DNA from: JBKECP01 sp047974765
GTDB taxonomy: Bacteria; Pseudomonadota; Gammaproteobacteria; Pseudomonadales; Halieaceae
Assembly (NCBI GenBank): GCA_047974765.1
Contig: JBKECP010000045.1
Span: 7,877-71,876 of the forward strand
Reading direction: 5' to 3'
Length of the DNA stretch: 64,000 bases
A model generated the notes under the pieces. That model was not told the DNA's origin and did not search any database. It saw only the letters and a program-made list of their open reading frames with translations. The position numbers were made by a program, and so were the translations under genes. Below are positions 25,471 through 35,487 of the stretch, in pieces (within the stretch, counting starts at the first letter, position 1; the number at the start of each line of letters is the position of its first letter).

Positions 25471-27189
25471 TCAGCGCAGATAATCTGAAGGAAACTGCCT
25501 TTGGCATGCTGCCTGCGCCTCCCGGGCATCAGACTCTGCCTTCATCTGCAGCAAGGCACGAAAACGAATATGGCAGGCACGATACTGCCAGGGCTGAACA
25601 TCAAGCACGGCCTGAGCCTTCTGTACCGCCATTGGATAAACACCCATAGCCAGTGCGCGTGCGGCAAGCTCCAGCTGTATAGCCAGTACATTGGCCGTTG
25701 GCAATTGCATATGGATAACTGGCAGACCATCGTTACGCTCCATGAATATTGCCGTCTCTGTCTGCAACAGCATCCGCCATTTACCGCTTTGTTCCAGTAT
25801 ATTGGCACGGATCATACCGCCCGCCCGATGTCTGGGCCAAAGCAGGTAGCGAGCACCAGAATTAGCCAGCACCTCCTGCCAATGTGGTCGCCGGGCCAGC
25901 ACATTCACATAATCAAGATAAGTTTGATCGCTATAAAGCGTATTGGCACGACCATCGATAAAAACCCTGAGTGCGCCATCGGTTCGCCAGTGCAGATAGC
26001 CCCCCCAGTTATAGTAGGCAAATACGTTTCCTTTCAGATTATTGGCCTGGATCACATCCACCATGTACTCGGGGTAACTGTACTGAGCCGTCAGATAATG
26101 AAAGGCCGGTGCCGCCGCTATCGGATAAGGTGCCAGACGCAGCAGTCCGACAAGTAACAATACTCCTCCAAGCAATACATTCCACCGTGTCCGCCCATTC
26201 AGCCACCGCAAACCATAAGCGGCCAGCGGTGCACAAAAGACCGCCAACGTAAGCGCAAACAAGGGAATAAAACGGCGGCTGGTCAATGCCATCGCCAGTG
26301 TAAACAGAACCAGTAATAACCAAGGCCAGGGCACACTGCCACACCGGTACCGGGCCAGCAGAAGATAGCCTGCCAGACTCAACGGCAGCAGCGAAATTGA
26401 CCCGTAAAACAATGGTGCACGAATACCACCGGGCCTCCAGATCGGCAGCCACTCGGCGATCTGTCGAAAGGGTGAATCCGCCTGCAAGGCATAGACCAGG
26501 GGCATCAATACCACCTTGACACCATCGGGGTTAAGCAGGCAAACAGCCACACAGCCCAGATACAGCCATGCCACCTGCCGCAGTGCCAACCAGGAAAAAT
26601 GCCTGTAGGGGAAAAGCAGCAAAGGCAGTGTCAACAAACCGTAAATAAAGCCGCCGTGCAGATTCACCCACACCAGAAAAAGTAACGCAAAGGACCAGAA
26701 ACCCGCCCGCGACACTACCAGGTGCAGCATGATGACCGTGCATAGCAGACTGTACAGATGAGGGCGAACATCCAGAAAGGGCGCGCCAACAGCCATCGCT
26801 ACAACTGCCAGCAGCAAAGAAGCCGGATGGTTCCGGGTCAACCGATACAGTAACAGCTGCAAGCCACTGTAACTGGCCACTAGTATCAGCCATTTCCAGT
26901 AAACCAGTGCCTGCAGGCCGAACAAGCGATACCAGCCCCAGTAGATCAGATCCGCCAGCCACTCATGGTTGCGCCAGCGCTCACCATTGGCACTAAAGGA
27001 CCAGTCATCACGCAGCCAGAGTGTGCCCTGCTCGATAATTTCACGACCGCTGGCCAGATGCCACCACAGATCCGAACCTGCCATCTCGGTGTAACCATAA
27101 GACAGAAACCACAGTGCTCCGGCCAGGTACCACAGGCTCAAAAGCAGGAATTTATTCCGTTTCTCTACTGCCATCATCACTGTTGTCAT
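25471..27189 (-). CDS. Polytopic membrane protein, GT-C-like
   Basis: About 572 residues with around 10-12 membrane segments followed by a soluble C-terminal part of about 170 residues. The first outside loop reads GSDLWWHLASGREIIEQG and RNHEWLADLIYWG, a pattern common in bacterial GT-C-like membrane proteins of unknown substrate. The C-terminal region starts with NWGGYLHWR and VFIDGRANTLY. Likely a lipid-linked sugar glycosyltransferase or an O-antigen/teichoic-type membrane protein, but unproven. It may be cotranscribed with the next GT gene upstream and sits upstream of the sigma cluster. Several start codons are possible (27210, 27189, 27174). Confidence 0.7.
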   Translation of the reverse strand: MTTVMMAVEKRNKFLLLSLWYLAGALWFLSYGYTEMAGSDLWWHLASGREIIEQGTLWLRDDWSFSANGERWRNHEWLADLIYWGWYRLFGLQALVYWKWLILVASYSGLQLLLYRLTRNHPASLLLAVVAMAVGAPFLDVRPHLYSLLCTVIMLHLVVSRAGFWSFALLFLVWVNLHGGFIYGLLTLPLLLFPYRHFSWLALRQVAWLYLGCVAVCLLNPDGVKVVLMPLVYALQADSPFRQIAEWLPIWRPGGIRAPLFYGSISLLPLSLAGYLLLARYRCGSVPWPWLLLVLFTLAMALTSRRFIPLFALTLAVFCAPLAAYGLRWLNGRTRWNVLLGGVLLLVGLLRLAPYPIAAAPAFHYLTAQYSYPEYMVDVIQANNLKGNVFAYYNWGGYLHWRTDGALRVFIDGRANTLYSDQTYLDYVNVLARRPHWQEVLANSGARYLLWPRHRAGGMIRANILEQSGKWRMLLQTETAIFMERNDGLPVIHMQLPTANVLAIQLELAARALAMGVYPMAVQKAQAVLDVQPWQYRACHIRFRALLQMKAESDAREAQAACQRQFPSDYLR

Positions 27190-27277
27190 TATCCATACAG
27201 ATCCATTCACAATCGCCGGGACAGCCTGTAGTGCCTACATGCAGTACCTATTTGTAATGCCCGCTGATATTTGTCCG

Positions 27278-29035
27278 CTATAACCCCTGTCTGTCGGTAT
27301 CGATACGCAAAATATGAATATCACCCACAAAAAGCTGGAAAGTACCATAGAGGCGCTTGTGCAGGCTCAACTCAGGCATAAAGTTATCGACTTCTATTAC
27401 CTTTTCGCTGTGCAGATAATTAAGCTCACCCGCCAGTGCCGCACGATAAAAAGCTGCATCCTCGGGTCGGGTTTTGATCAGTTTATTAAGATCACCCACC
27501 AGCGGGCCATTGAGTTCATTGGCAAAGGCGGTGTCATACCAGTTCTCGCTCAAAATCAGATAGCGGGCCTGACGCAGTACACGGCCATCATTGCGCGCAT
27601 AGGACGCTTTGAACAAGCCCTGCCGCAGCCCCGGCACAGTGGGTGGATTGACATAATAGGTCATCAGCACATCATTGGGCTGTGCCTGTGCATACCACTG
27701 CCGCAGCTCAATACGCGGGTCGCGGTGGTAATCCATTTCCAGATCAAAGGCCAGCAGGGCAGGCCAGAGCAAAAACAGTGGCCACCACCGCCACGGCCTG
27801 CGCCCAGGCAATGACCAGTAGCCCACTGCTGCCAGCAAGGCTGCCAACGGCAATAACGGCAGGTAATGACGGTAGTAGGTGACAGCCACAGGAAACAGCA
27901 TGAACAGCGCAAAAGCCAGCAGGGGCAGGCCACAGCACAATATTCGGGGTGCCGGTGGTGCGCGCCACAATGCGCGTATGCCAAGTGGCAGCATCAACAG
28001 GGCCGGCAGACCCAGGCCAAGCATCAGCAACAGCGGCACGTTGAGCAGGTTGCGCAGCCACTTGTGCCAGCCAATTGCCCCGTAACCACTGCCAAAGCGC
28101 CCTTCCAGGGTGCCACTGACATAATCAATTACCGGCCCCTGCACTGCCAGCACCAGCAATACCACCGGCAACAGCAACCAGAGTATGCGCGCCCACCAGT
28201 CCAGTTGCCGCCAGGGTACCAGCAACCAGACCAGCACCAGTAACAGATAGGCTGTAGCAGGGAAATCAAAATTGGTCACGCAGGTGAAGGCCAGTACCAG
28301 CACAAAGCAGGCCAGTAACAATTTGCTTAATAACCAGCCTCGTGCAAACCACTGCCAGCAAGCCAAAGGCAATAATGCCGTAACGGCCAGTAGAGCAAAG
28401 ACCCAATACTTGGTCCAGACGGCAAAGATCAATAACAGCGGCAGCAACAGCCAGCACCCGTATCGGAACCAGCGCCCGAAATAGCCACTGGCAGCGACAA
28501 TAGCCGCCGTCAGGAAGAGGTAAATAAAGAAGGTGGAAGGCGCATCCACCGTTCCGCTGTGAGACTGACTGATATGAAATCCCGACAAAGCCAGCAATGC
28601 AGCAGCAGTCAATGCGACCCTGGGCCGGGATGGCCAGAGGCACAGGCTGATCAGTGCCAGTAAAATGGGGGTGAGCGCACCACTGACAGCAGAATACACA
28701 CGGGCAACACGCAAGTGACCGGAACTGTGGCAGTAGCGTTTTACCTGCGCCATATCGCCCGTAATACCCGCTGGTGGCGGATATCCCAAAACGCTGGCAA
28801 TGGCAATCGTCTGATAACCAATAAAGGGGCTGTAATCAAAGCCCTGCAAAGCCGCACGGCAGGAGCCACCCTCATCAAAATTTACCAGCGTAAAGCTATC
28901 CGGGCCATCCCAGTTCCAGCCCAGCGTCCACGCGCTGTAGAGTCGAGGCAACAGGCCTGCTGAAAAAATCAGGGCAAGACACAGAACAATCGTCAATTTA
29001 CCGCCAAAACGATGCGGCGAAGATTCGGGCCCCAA
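27278..29035 (-). CDS. GT39/ArnT-like integral membrane glycosyltransferase
   Basis: 585 residues with about 11-12 membrane segments. The first periplasmic loop has the acidic pair of the dolichyl-phosphate-mannose/ArnT family (FTLVNFDEGGS) and a later segment reads HISQSHSGTVDAPSTFF, typical of this class. Such enzymes transfer sugars from a polyprenyl-phosphate donor to lipid or protein on the outer face of the membrane. The start is probably TTG 29035, with GGAG 6 bases upstream; no ATG is nearby. It may be the first gene of the run that leads down to the sigma cluster. Confidence 0.8.
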   Translation of the reverse strand: MGPESSPHRFGGKLTIVLCLALIFSAGLLPRLYSAWTLGWNWDGPDSFTLVNFDEGGSCRAALQGFDYSPFIGYQTIAIASVLGYPPPAGITGDMAQVKRYCHSSGHLRVARVYSAVSGALTPILLALISLCLWPSRPRVALTAAALLALSGFHISQSHSGTVDAPSTFFIYLFLTAAIVAASGYFGRWFRYGCWLLLPLLLIFAVWTKYWVFALLAVTALLPLACWQWFARGWLLSKLLLACFVLVLAFTCVTNFDFPATAYLLLVLVWLLVPWRQLDWWARILWLLLPVVLLVLAVQGPVIDYVSGTLEGRFGSGYGAIGWHKWLRNLLNVPLLLMLGLGLPALLMLPLGIRALWRAPPAPRILCCGLPLLAFALFMLFPVAVTYYRHYLPLLPLAALLAAVGYWSLPGRRPWRWWPLFLLWPALLAFDLEMDYHRDPRIELRQWYAQAQPNDVLMTYYVNPPTVPGLRQGLFKASYARNDGRVLRQARYLILSENWYDTAFANELNGPLVGDLNKLIKTRPEDAAFYRAALAGELNYLHSEKVIEVDNFMPELSLHKRLYGTFQLFVGDIHILRIDTDRQGL

Positions 29036-29244
29036 AAGTAACTCCAGACAGGTATAGAAACAGGTGCGCCAGTATCACCCAGCCTGAGTGCTGACAAAAG
29101 GGCATTGATCACACCGTTAACCGCAACGCCGGGCATTGCAGACGGCGATGACAATTTGTGTCAGCCTGTAAATAATGCTGTATGCTTTTTATCATGTGCC
29201 GGACAACTCCACCCCAATAAAACCAGACTGTGAGCTGATACCAA

Positions 29245-30990
29245 ATGGCGACTCTCAAACAACTGCTTCGAGATATCCAGGCTGCCCCCGAAGGACCGCA
29301 AACCGCAGCGATTTTTGATTTTGACGGCACAGTTATTGCGGGCTATTCGGCCACTGTTTTTCTTCGTGAGCAGATTCGCCGTGGCGATCTTTCTCCGCGC
29401 CAGCTGATTGACCTGATGTCGGCCATGACCGCTTTTGGCATGGGCAGTATGGGCTTTTCGGCAATGATGACCGTCAATGCACAGTTTATGCGCGGTATCG
29501 AGGAGCAACGCTACCACGAAATTGGCGAAGAGCTTTATGTGCGACAGATTGCCCGCATGATCTACCCTGAATCGCGGGCGCTGATCGAGGCACATCTGGC
29601 CTGTGGCCATACCGTCGCTATTATCTCTTCGGCAACGCAGTACCAGGTACAACCGGCGGCACGCGATCTTGGTATTGAGCATGTGCTGTGTACACGCCTG
29701 GAAGTTAAAGACGGCCACTTCACCGGCCAGGTTATGCACCCGACCTGCTTTGGTCAGGGCAAAGTAGACGCCGCTGAAGATCTGGCCAGGCATACCGGCG
29801 CCAGTTTGGCACAGAGTTTTTTTTATAGTGACAGCACTGACGACTTACTATTATTGGAGCACATCGGTAATCCGCGGGCGCTCAACCCTTCCACCCGTTT
29901 GGCTGGTATCGCCCAGGATCACGGCTGGCCAGTGGCCCGCTTTGGCAGCCGGGGTCGGCCCACTCTGTCGCAGTGGGTGCGCTCACTGGCGGCCACCATC
30001 AGTCTGGTACCGAGCTTTGCCGCCGGCCTGCCGGTTTATGCCCTGACCCGCTCTCGCCGCGATTCCATCAACTTTTCACTGTCACTTTTTGCTGATACCG
30101 CCAGTGCGCTGATCGGCTTGCGACTGAACGTGAGTGGCGAGGAAAATCTCTGGAACAGTCGGCCTGCGGTTTTTATCTTCAATCACCAGAGCAAAGCAGA
30201 CGTGGTCATTATGGCCAGCTTGCTGCGGCGTGATCTGGCAGGCGTGGGCAAGAAGGAAATCAAGAAGATGCCGGTTATCGGCAAAGTGCTCGAACTCGGT
30301 GGCGTAATCATGATTGACCGGGCCAATGCCGCCAGTGCCATTGAAGCCATGACACCGCTGATAGACGCCATTAAAACCGAGGGCAAGTCCGTCGCACTTG
30401 CACCCGAGGGCACACGCAGCATTTCCCCCAAACTGCTACCCTTTAAAAAAGGGGCTTTCCACCTGGCCATGCAGGCCAAAGTACCCATAGTACCGGTTGT
30501 GATTCGCAACGCAGGTGATGTGGCACCCAAGGGTGACTTTGTGTTTCGCCCGGCAACCGTTGATGTAGAAGTGCTGCCTGCCGTTAACACCAGCAACTGG
30601 CACGTTCGGACAATCAACCAGCATGTGAGCGAAGTGCGCAATATGTTCCTGCGAGTGCTTGAGCAACCACTGGAAGTGGTATCGGCGGAAGCTGGCACAC
30701 TTAAAACCTCTGACAAAGCCCCGCCAGTAACATCAACAACAAAACCGAAGAAAGCACCTGCAAAAACCATTAAAAAAGTGTCCTCCAAAGCACAAGCTGG
30801 CAACAAGAGAAAAAAACCAACGGCAACATCTGGGAACACAGGTGTTGTCGCTAAAACAAAAACCAGAACCACCGGGACAAAAGCCGGAGCGCGCCCCCAA
30901 AAAGGCAGCACTGCCGACAAGCAAAACAAGGCGGCCCGGCCAAAATCAGCAGCCCGCCCCAAGTCGGCAGGCAAATCATCTGATAATTGA
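29245..30990 (+). CDS. HAD phosphatase-PlsC acyltransferase fusion with basic tail
   Basis: 581 residues in three parts. Residues 15-230: HAD-IB hydrolase (IFDFDGT at 23-29, SSATQ, YSDSTDD). Residues about 270-470: 1-acyl-sn-glycerol-3-phosphate acyltransferase, with the catalytic HQSKAD (HX4D, 314-319) and EGTRS near 388. Residues about 485-581: a Lys/Ala/Thr/Pro-rich tail resembling histone H1-like tails. HAD-PlsC fusions are known (for example in actinobacteria and many gammaproteobacteria) and may both make and dephosphorylate phosphatidate. The tail is not needed for catalysis and may bind acidic lipid or nucleic acid. plsB starts 12 bp downstream. Confidence 0.87.
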   Translation: MATLKQLLRDIQAAPEGPQTAAIFDFDGTVIAGYSATVFLREQIRRGDLSPRQLIDLMSAMTAFGMGSMGFSAMMTVNAQFMRGIEEQRYHEIGEELYVRQIARMIYPESRALIEAHLACGHTVAIISSATQYQVQPAARDLGIEHVLCTRLEVKDGHFTGQVMHPTCFGQGKVDAAEDLARHTGASLAQSFFYSDSTDDLLLLEHIGNPRALNPSTRLAGIAQDHGWPVARFGSRGRPTLSQWVRSLAATISLVPSFAAGLPVYALTRSRRDSINFSLSLFADTASALIGLRLNVSGEENLWNSRPAVFIFNHQSKADVVIMASLLRRDLAGVGKKEIKKMPVIGKVLELGGVIMIDRANAASAIEAMTPLIDAIKTEGKSVALAPEGTRSISPKLLPFKKGAFHLAMQAKVPIVPVVIRNAGDVAPKGDFVFRPATVDVEVLPAVNTSNWHVRTINQHVSEVRNMFLRVLEQPLEVVSAEAGTLKTSDKAPPVTSTTKPKKAPAKTIKKVSSKAQAGNKRKKPTATSGNTGVVAKTKTRTTGTKAGARPQKGSTADKQNKAARPKSAARPKSAGKSSDN

Positions 30991-31001
30991 GGCAGCCGCC
31001 C

Positions 31002-33371
31002 ATGCAGGGACAGCACTTATCCAACAGCCCCTGGCCAGATAGCGCTCAGGCACCCGTCGTTTTTGTGCTCGACACCCGCAATCGTATCGAGCGCGACCTG
31101 CTGCAACAGTGGATTGCACAGAATCCGGGCAACGGAACCAACAGTGCCCAGGTCACTATCGCATTGCAGGATGACAGGCGCGGCATTCACCTTCGTGAGC
31201 TGCCTCATTATCTGGACTGGAGCGACGATACCGTTATCGCCCCCCTGCGCGTCACCTGGACACTCAGCCAGCAGGAGATCGAGTCCGGCCCTCGCCTGCG
31301 TGATCTGTTGCTGCGTGATCCACGCCAGCCCAATACACGCCGGGCCAGACATATCCTGCGCGCGGAGCCGGAGCGCATGCACATGATACGCGGCACACCG
31401 GATACCATTGGTAATCTGCGCCGCCGCTTCCAGCACAAATACGGCAATGACAGCCGCGCAACAGAACATCGCAAAATCTTTGCCAACTTTGTCGCCAGAC
31501 AGGCAGCCATTGTGCTGGATATTGCCGAGCGACGGCTTCAGGGCAGCCGTTACAAAGTACCCCGCTACGTTGCCGACAGCATCCGCGCCAACCGCTCCTA
31601 TAATCTGGCTGTTGATGAAATTGCCCGTGAAAGTGGCAAAAGCAAAGCGGCACTGATGAAAGAGGCCGCCATTTACATGCGCGAGATGATTTCCACACCA
31701 AGCACCTTTTGGCTGGATGTCTATGCCCGCTTTAACAGTTTTTGCCTTGGCCTGGGCTATGAAAACCATATTGTTTACGATGAACAGGCTGTTGAGGACT
31801 TGCGCAATATCGTGCGCGACCATCCCTCACTGCTGCTGTGGACCCACAAAACCTATCTCGACGGCATGGTCGTACCCAAAGTGCTCTACGACAATGATTT
31901 CCCCATGCCGCATATGTTTGGCGGCACCAATATCAACTTTGCCGGCATTGGTTATCTGGTACACCGCTCCGGCGGAATTTTTATCAAGCGCAGTTTTCAG
32001 GACAACCCACTGTACAAAGTCACCTTGCGCCACTACATCGGTTATTTGATGGAAAAGCGTTTTCCGATGAACTGGTCCTTTGAGGGTACCCGCTCCCGCC
32101 TGGGCAAGCTGATGCCACCGCGTTATGGCTTACTTAAATATGTACTGGAGGCCTGCCATGCCAACGGTCTGGAGAATATTCATATCGTACCGGTCAGTAT
32201 CAGCTACGACCTGATCCGTGATGTTGAAGAGTACGCCACTGAACAAACAGGGCGCAGCAAGGGCGCCGAATCCCTGCGCTGGTTTATTGGCTATGTACGC
32301 AGCCTGGCACGCCCCATGGGCAAGATTTATATGGATATCGGCAAACCGGTGGTGCTCAAAAGTGCACCGGCCCCGGACGATAGTCTGGCACTGTCAAAAA
32401 TCGCTTTTGAGGTAGCAGTTGAAGCCAACCGCGTCACACCCATTACTTTTCCGGCACTAGTAGCCATGAGTCTGTTGGGAGCTGCGCCACGCGCACTGAC
32501 AGAAGAGGAAGTGGTTGAAGATCTCAATATTCTGCTGACCTGGGCAGAGGCACGCAACCTGCGTATTTCACCCGACTTTAATCGTTCTTACGCCGAACAG
32601 ATGGATGGCCTGCTGGGCATTATGATTGATGAAGGCATCGTCACCCGCTTCGATGAAGGCCCGGACACTATCTACGGTATAGCCCCCGAACAACAGGCCA
32701 TTGCCAGCTATTATCGCAATACTATCGTTCACTTTTTTATCAATAAATCAATTATCGAACTGGCCGTACTGAAAGTCAGTGAGGATGCACTCAAAGAGCC
32801 ACTGGAAGCCTTCTGGGCTGAAATCGACAATCTGCGGGATCTGTTCAAATTTGAGTTCTTTTATTCACCCACAGCAGAATTTCACGACCAGATCCGGCAG
32901 GAACTGGCCCGCTATGACAGCCACTGGGAACAAACTCTGCAAGGTGGCCGCCAGGAACTGACACGGATGTTGATCCAGATGCGGCCACTGGTTGCGCATA
33001 TGTCTTTACTAACCTATGCCGAAGCCTACAGCGTGGTGGCTGACCTGGCCGCCCGCCTGCAACCAGAAGATTCAGTAGTTCAGGAAGAGTGTGTCAGCCA
33101 GGCTCTCAAGCTCGGCCGTCAGGCCTGGATGCAACGCCGTATCAGCACTGAAGCCTCCATTGGCAAGCTGTTGTTTGGCAACGGTTATAAACTGCTGCAA
33201 TCACGCAAGCTGACCGAGGGTGGCCACACCGGTATCAGCGAGGATCGCAAGGCCCTGGCGCGCGAACTGCGTGATGTGCTGCGACGGCTGGAAGCTGTAC
33301 GGGTGATATCCATGGCCAACCGCGCAACGGTAGACTACGAAGCCAGCAACACAGAATATATACCGCCATAG
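31002..33371 (+). CDS. plsB: Glycerol-3-phosphate 1-O-acyltransferase PlsB
   Basis: Membrane-associated enzyme that adds the first acyl chain to sn-glycerol-3-phosphate. 789 residues, near E. coli PlsB (807). The HX4D motif is THKTYLDG at about 280-287, followed by FGGTNINFAGIGYLVHRSGGIFIKR in pieces at about 305-330 and FEGTRSRLGK near 360 (usual EGGRSRTG). The ATG at 31002 has GAGG 9 bases upstream, which overlaps the stop codon of the HAD-PlsC gene, so the two are cotranscribed. With GpsA next, all three make phosphatidate from dihydroxyacetone phosphate. Confidence 0.93.
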   Translation: MQGQHLSNSPWPDSAQAPVVFVLDTRNRIERDLLQQWIAQNPGNGTNSAQVTIALQDDRRGIHLRELPHYLDWSDDTVIAPLRVTWTLSQQEIESGPRLRDLLLRDPRQPNTRRARHILRAEPERMHMIRGTPDTIGNLRRRFQHKYGNDSRATEHRKIFANFVARQAAIVLDIAERRLQGSRYKVPRYVADSIRANRSYNLAVDEIARESGKSKAALMKEAAIYMREMISTPSTFWLDVYARFNSFCLGLGYENHIVYDEQAVEDLRNIVRDHPSLLLWTHKTYLDGMVVPKVLYDNDFPMPHMFGGTNINFAGIGYLVHRSGGIFIKRSFQDNPLYKVTLRHYIGYLMEKRFPMNWSFEGTRSRLGKLMPPRYGLLKYVLEACHANGLENIHIVPVSISYDLIRDVEEYATEQTGRSKGAESLRWFIGYVRSLARPMGKIYMDIGKPVVLKSAPAPDDSLALSKIAFEVAVEANRVTPITFPALVAMSLLGAAPRALTEEEVVEDLNILLTWAEARNLRISPDFNRSYAEQMDGLLGIMIDEGIVTRFDEGPDTIYGIAPEQQAIASYYRNTIVHFFINKSIIELAVLKVSEDALKEPLEAFWAEIDNLRDLFKFEFFYSPTAEFHDQIRQELARYDSHWEQTLQGGRQELTRMLIQMRPLVAHMSLLTYAEAYSVVADLAARLQPEDSVVQEECVSQALKLGRQAWMQRRISTEASIGKLLFGNGYKLLQSRKLTEGGHTGISEDRKALARELRDVLRRLEAVRVISMANRATVDYEASNTEYIPP

Positions 33372-33476
33372 CATATTGATGCCAGGCATAATGTACAGGC
33401 AGATACTGGCACTTTTTTATAGCACACAGTATAGATGACGCACAGACAGTAATAACAAAATTTTACAGGTACAGAT

Positions 33477-34499
33477 ATGGCCAGAGACACCACCTCTATC
33501 AATCTCAAAGTCGGCCTGCTGGGCGGCGGCTCCTGGGGTACAACCGTGGGCGCACTGGTTGCACGCAATGCGCCTATCACCCTGTGGGCCCGCAATCAGG
33601 CGACCGTCGATGACATCAACAACAATCATCACAACAGCCGCTATCTGGGCGATGCCGTACTGCCGCCAAACCTCCAGGCAAGCACCTCTATCGAGGCCAC
33701 CGTTGCCGATGCCGATGTGGTGGTTATGGGCATACCTTCCCAGAGTTTTCGCACCGTACTGGAAGAAGTAAAACAGCACATCCGCCCCTGGGTACCGGTC
33801 ATCAGCCTGACCAAAGGCCTGGAACTCGATACCAGCCTGCGAATGACACAAATCATCAACGAGGTGCTGCCAGGGCACCCGGTAGGTGTACTGACCGGTC
33901 CCAACCTGGCCCGTGAAATCATGGCCGGACAGGCGGCGGCCAGCGTCCTGGCAATGACGGACAAAGTAATTTTGTGCGAATTGCAAAAACTGTTTAAGGG
34001 CGGCTTGTTTCGCGTTTATACCAACGATGATGTATTGGGCTGTGAACTGGGTGGCGTACTGAAAAATATCATTGCCATTGCTGTCGGCATGGGGGACGGT
34101 CAGGGTGCAGGTGATAATACACGGGCCGCACTGATTACCCGCGGGCTGGCGGAAGTGACACGTTTGGGCGTAGCCATGGGTGGCCGCCCCGAAACCTTTG
34201 CCGGCCTGGCCGGCATGGGTGACATGATCGCCACCTGCACCAGTACCCACAGCCGCAACCGCCATGTGGGCATGGAACTGGGCAAGGGTCGCAGCATGCA
34301 GGACATCGCCAATGAGATGTTTATGGTTGCAGAAGGTGCCAAGAGCGCACCGGCGGTAATCGCATTATCTGAACAATACCAGGTGGAGATGCCCATTGCT
34401 GTCGATGTCTATCGTGTCATTTCCGGTGACTCAACCGCCCTGCGCGCTTTCAAGGGCTTGCTGCGGGTTGATGCAGGAGCCGAGCATGAACCTGGCTAA
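33477..34499 (+). CDS. gpsA: NAD(P)H-dependent glycerol-3-phosphate dehydrogenase GpsA
   Basis: 340 residues; reduces dihydroxyacetone phosphate to sn-glycerol-3-phosphate for phospholipid synthesis. N-terminal dinucleotide fold VGLLGGGSWGT, then SLTKGLE, VLTGPNLAREI, and the catalytic domain with GGVLKNIIAIAVGM (Lys), GLAGMGDMIATC and SRNRHVG. It follows plsB by 105 bp and supplies its substrate. ATG 33477 gives a normal N-terminus. Confidence 0.95.
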   Translation: MARDTTSINLKVGLLGGGSWGTTVGALVARNAPITLWARNQATVDDINNNHHNSRYLGDAVLPPNLQASTSIEATVADADVVVMGIPSQSFRTVLEEVKQHIRPWVPVISLTKGLELDTSLRMTQIINEVLPGHPVGVLTGPNLAREIMAGQAAASVLAMTDKVILCELQKLFKGGLFRVYTNDDVLGCELGGVLKNIIAIAVGMGDGQGAGDNTRAALITRGLAEVTRLGVAMGGRPETFAGLAGMGDMIATCTSTHSRNRHVGMELGKGRSMQDIANEMFMVAEGAKSAPAVIALSEQYQVEMPIAVDVYRVISGDSTALRAFKGLLRVDAGAEHEPG

Positions 34500-34533
34500 A
34501 GACTCTTCCAGGGTCAAGAGTTACCGTTATCGG

Positions 34534-34556
34534 GTTGGCAATAAATGCTTGCCGAC
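34534..34556. repeat. Intergenic hairpin repeat, copy 4
   Basis: GTTGGCAA, loop TAAATGC, TTGCCGAC: an 8-bp stem with one wobble, followed by TTAATAA, 35 bp after gpsA. It could end or stabilise the gpsA message. Confidence 0.6.
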
Positions 34557-34606
34557 TTAATAACGCACCTTAAAATAGCCACCCCCTAATAAGAGGTCTT
34601 ATTGAG

Positions 34607-35419
34607 ATGAAAGGTCTGTTACTTCCCCTGCTGGCAGCTACGATGCTGGCCGCATGCACTACCAGCCCTACCGGGCGCAGCCAGCTGATGCTGGTATCTC
34701 CTGATTCTGCCATTGTGGAATCAGAAAAAGCCTATCTGAGCACCGTTGCCGAACTGGATGGTCAAAACAAACTGATTGACAACCCAAAAATGGCCAGTCG
34801 CGTAGCCACCATCACCGGACGACTGGTTACCGAGGCCGTAGCACGCTTTCCCAATAGCAGTGACTGGCAGTGGAGTGTAGCCATTATTGATGACCCGGAA
34901 ACCGTCAACGCCTGGTGTATGGCTGGTGGACGAATGGCGGTTTATACCGGTCTGTTTGAACAACTCAAGCTGACGGACGATGAATTTGCCCAGATTATGG
35001 GCCATGAAATCTCCCACGCTCTGGCTAACCACACTGCTGAGCGTATGTCGCGGGCAATGGCCACTAATATCGGCATTCTGGCCGTGGGTATTGCTTCTGA
35101 CAGTGATACCCTGGCTACTAGCGGTGCCGCTATGGCGGCAAAGATGGCACTGGAACTGCCCAACAGCCGAACGGCTGAATCAGAGGCGGATCATATCGGC
35201 ATGCAGCTGGCCACCCAGGCCGGTTATGATCCCGACGCAGCCGTTACACTGTGGCAAAAAATGGGCTCGCTAAGCGGTGAGCGACCAGCAGAGTTTATGA
35301 GCACTCACCCCTCTCCGGAAAACCGGCAGGCGGCGCTATCAGAGATGGTTGCTGAAATGCGCAAACTCAACCCCACTGGCAAAAAGGCAGCGGTTCACCC
35401 GGTGACCATCGTTCGCTGA
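34607..35419 (+). CDS. M48-family metalloprotease lipoprotein
   Basis: 270 residues. A lipoprotein signal with LAACTTS gives lipid attachment at Cys16. The M48 zinc motif GHEISHALANH is at about 132-142, with the third ligand probably Glu in TAESEADHIG near 193. MSTHPSPENR near the C-terminus is typical of LoiP/YggG and BepA-like outer-membrane quality-control proteases. No TPR domain is present, so it is closer to LoiP. It is transcribed alone between gpsA and a repeat-filled intergenic region. Confidence 0.88.
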   Translation: MKGLLLPLLAATMLAACTTSPTGRSQLMLVSPDSAIVESEKAYLSTVAELDGQNKLIDNPKMASRVATITGRLVTEAVARFPNSSDWQWSVAIIDDPETVNAWCMAGGRMAVYTGLFEQLKLTDDEFAQIMGHEISHALANHTAERMSRAMATNIGILAVGIASDSDTLATSGAAMAAKMALELPNSRTAESEADHIGMQLATQAGYDPDAAVTLWQKMGSLSGERPAEFMSTHPSPENRQAALSEMVAEMRKLNPTGKKAAVHPVTIVR

Positions 35420-35456
35420 CAGGCTTGCCACCTCATTTCTTATGGGCGGCTTTTTG

Positions 35457-35487
35457 ATTAACCTGGCAAACATTTAGCCGGGTTAAT
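35457..35487. repeat. Intergenic hairpin repeat, copy 5
   Basis: ATTAACC-T-GGC, loop AAACATTTA, GCC-G-GGTTAAT: an 11-bp stem with one wobble, 37 bp past the M48 gene. It forms the left end of the 168-bp repeat copy B. Confidence 0.75.
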
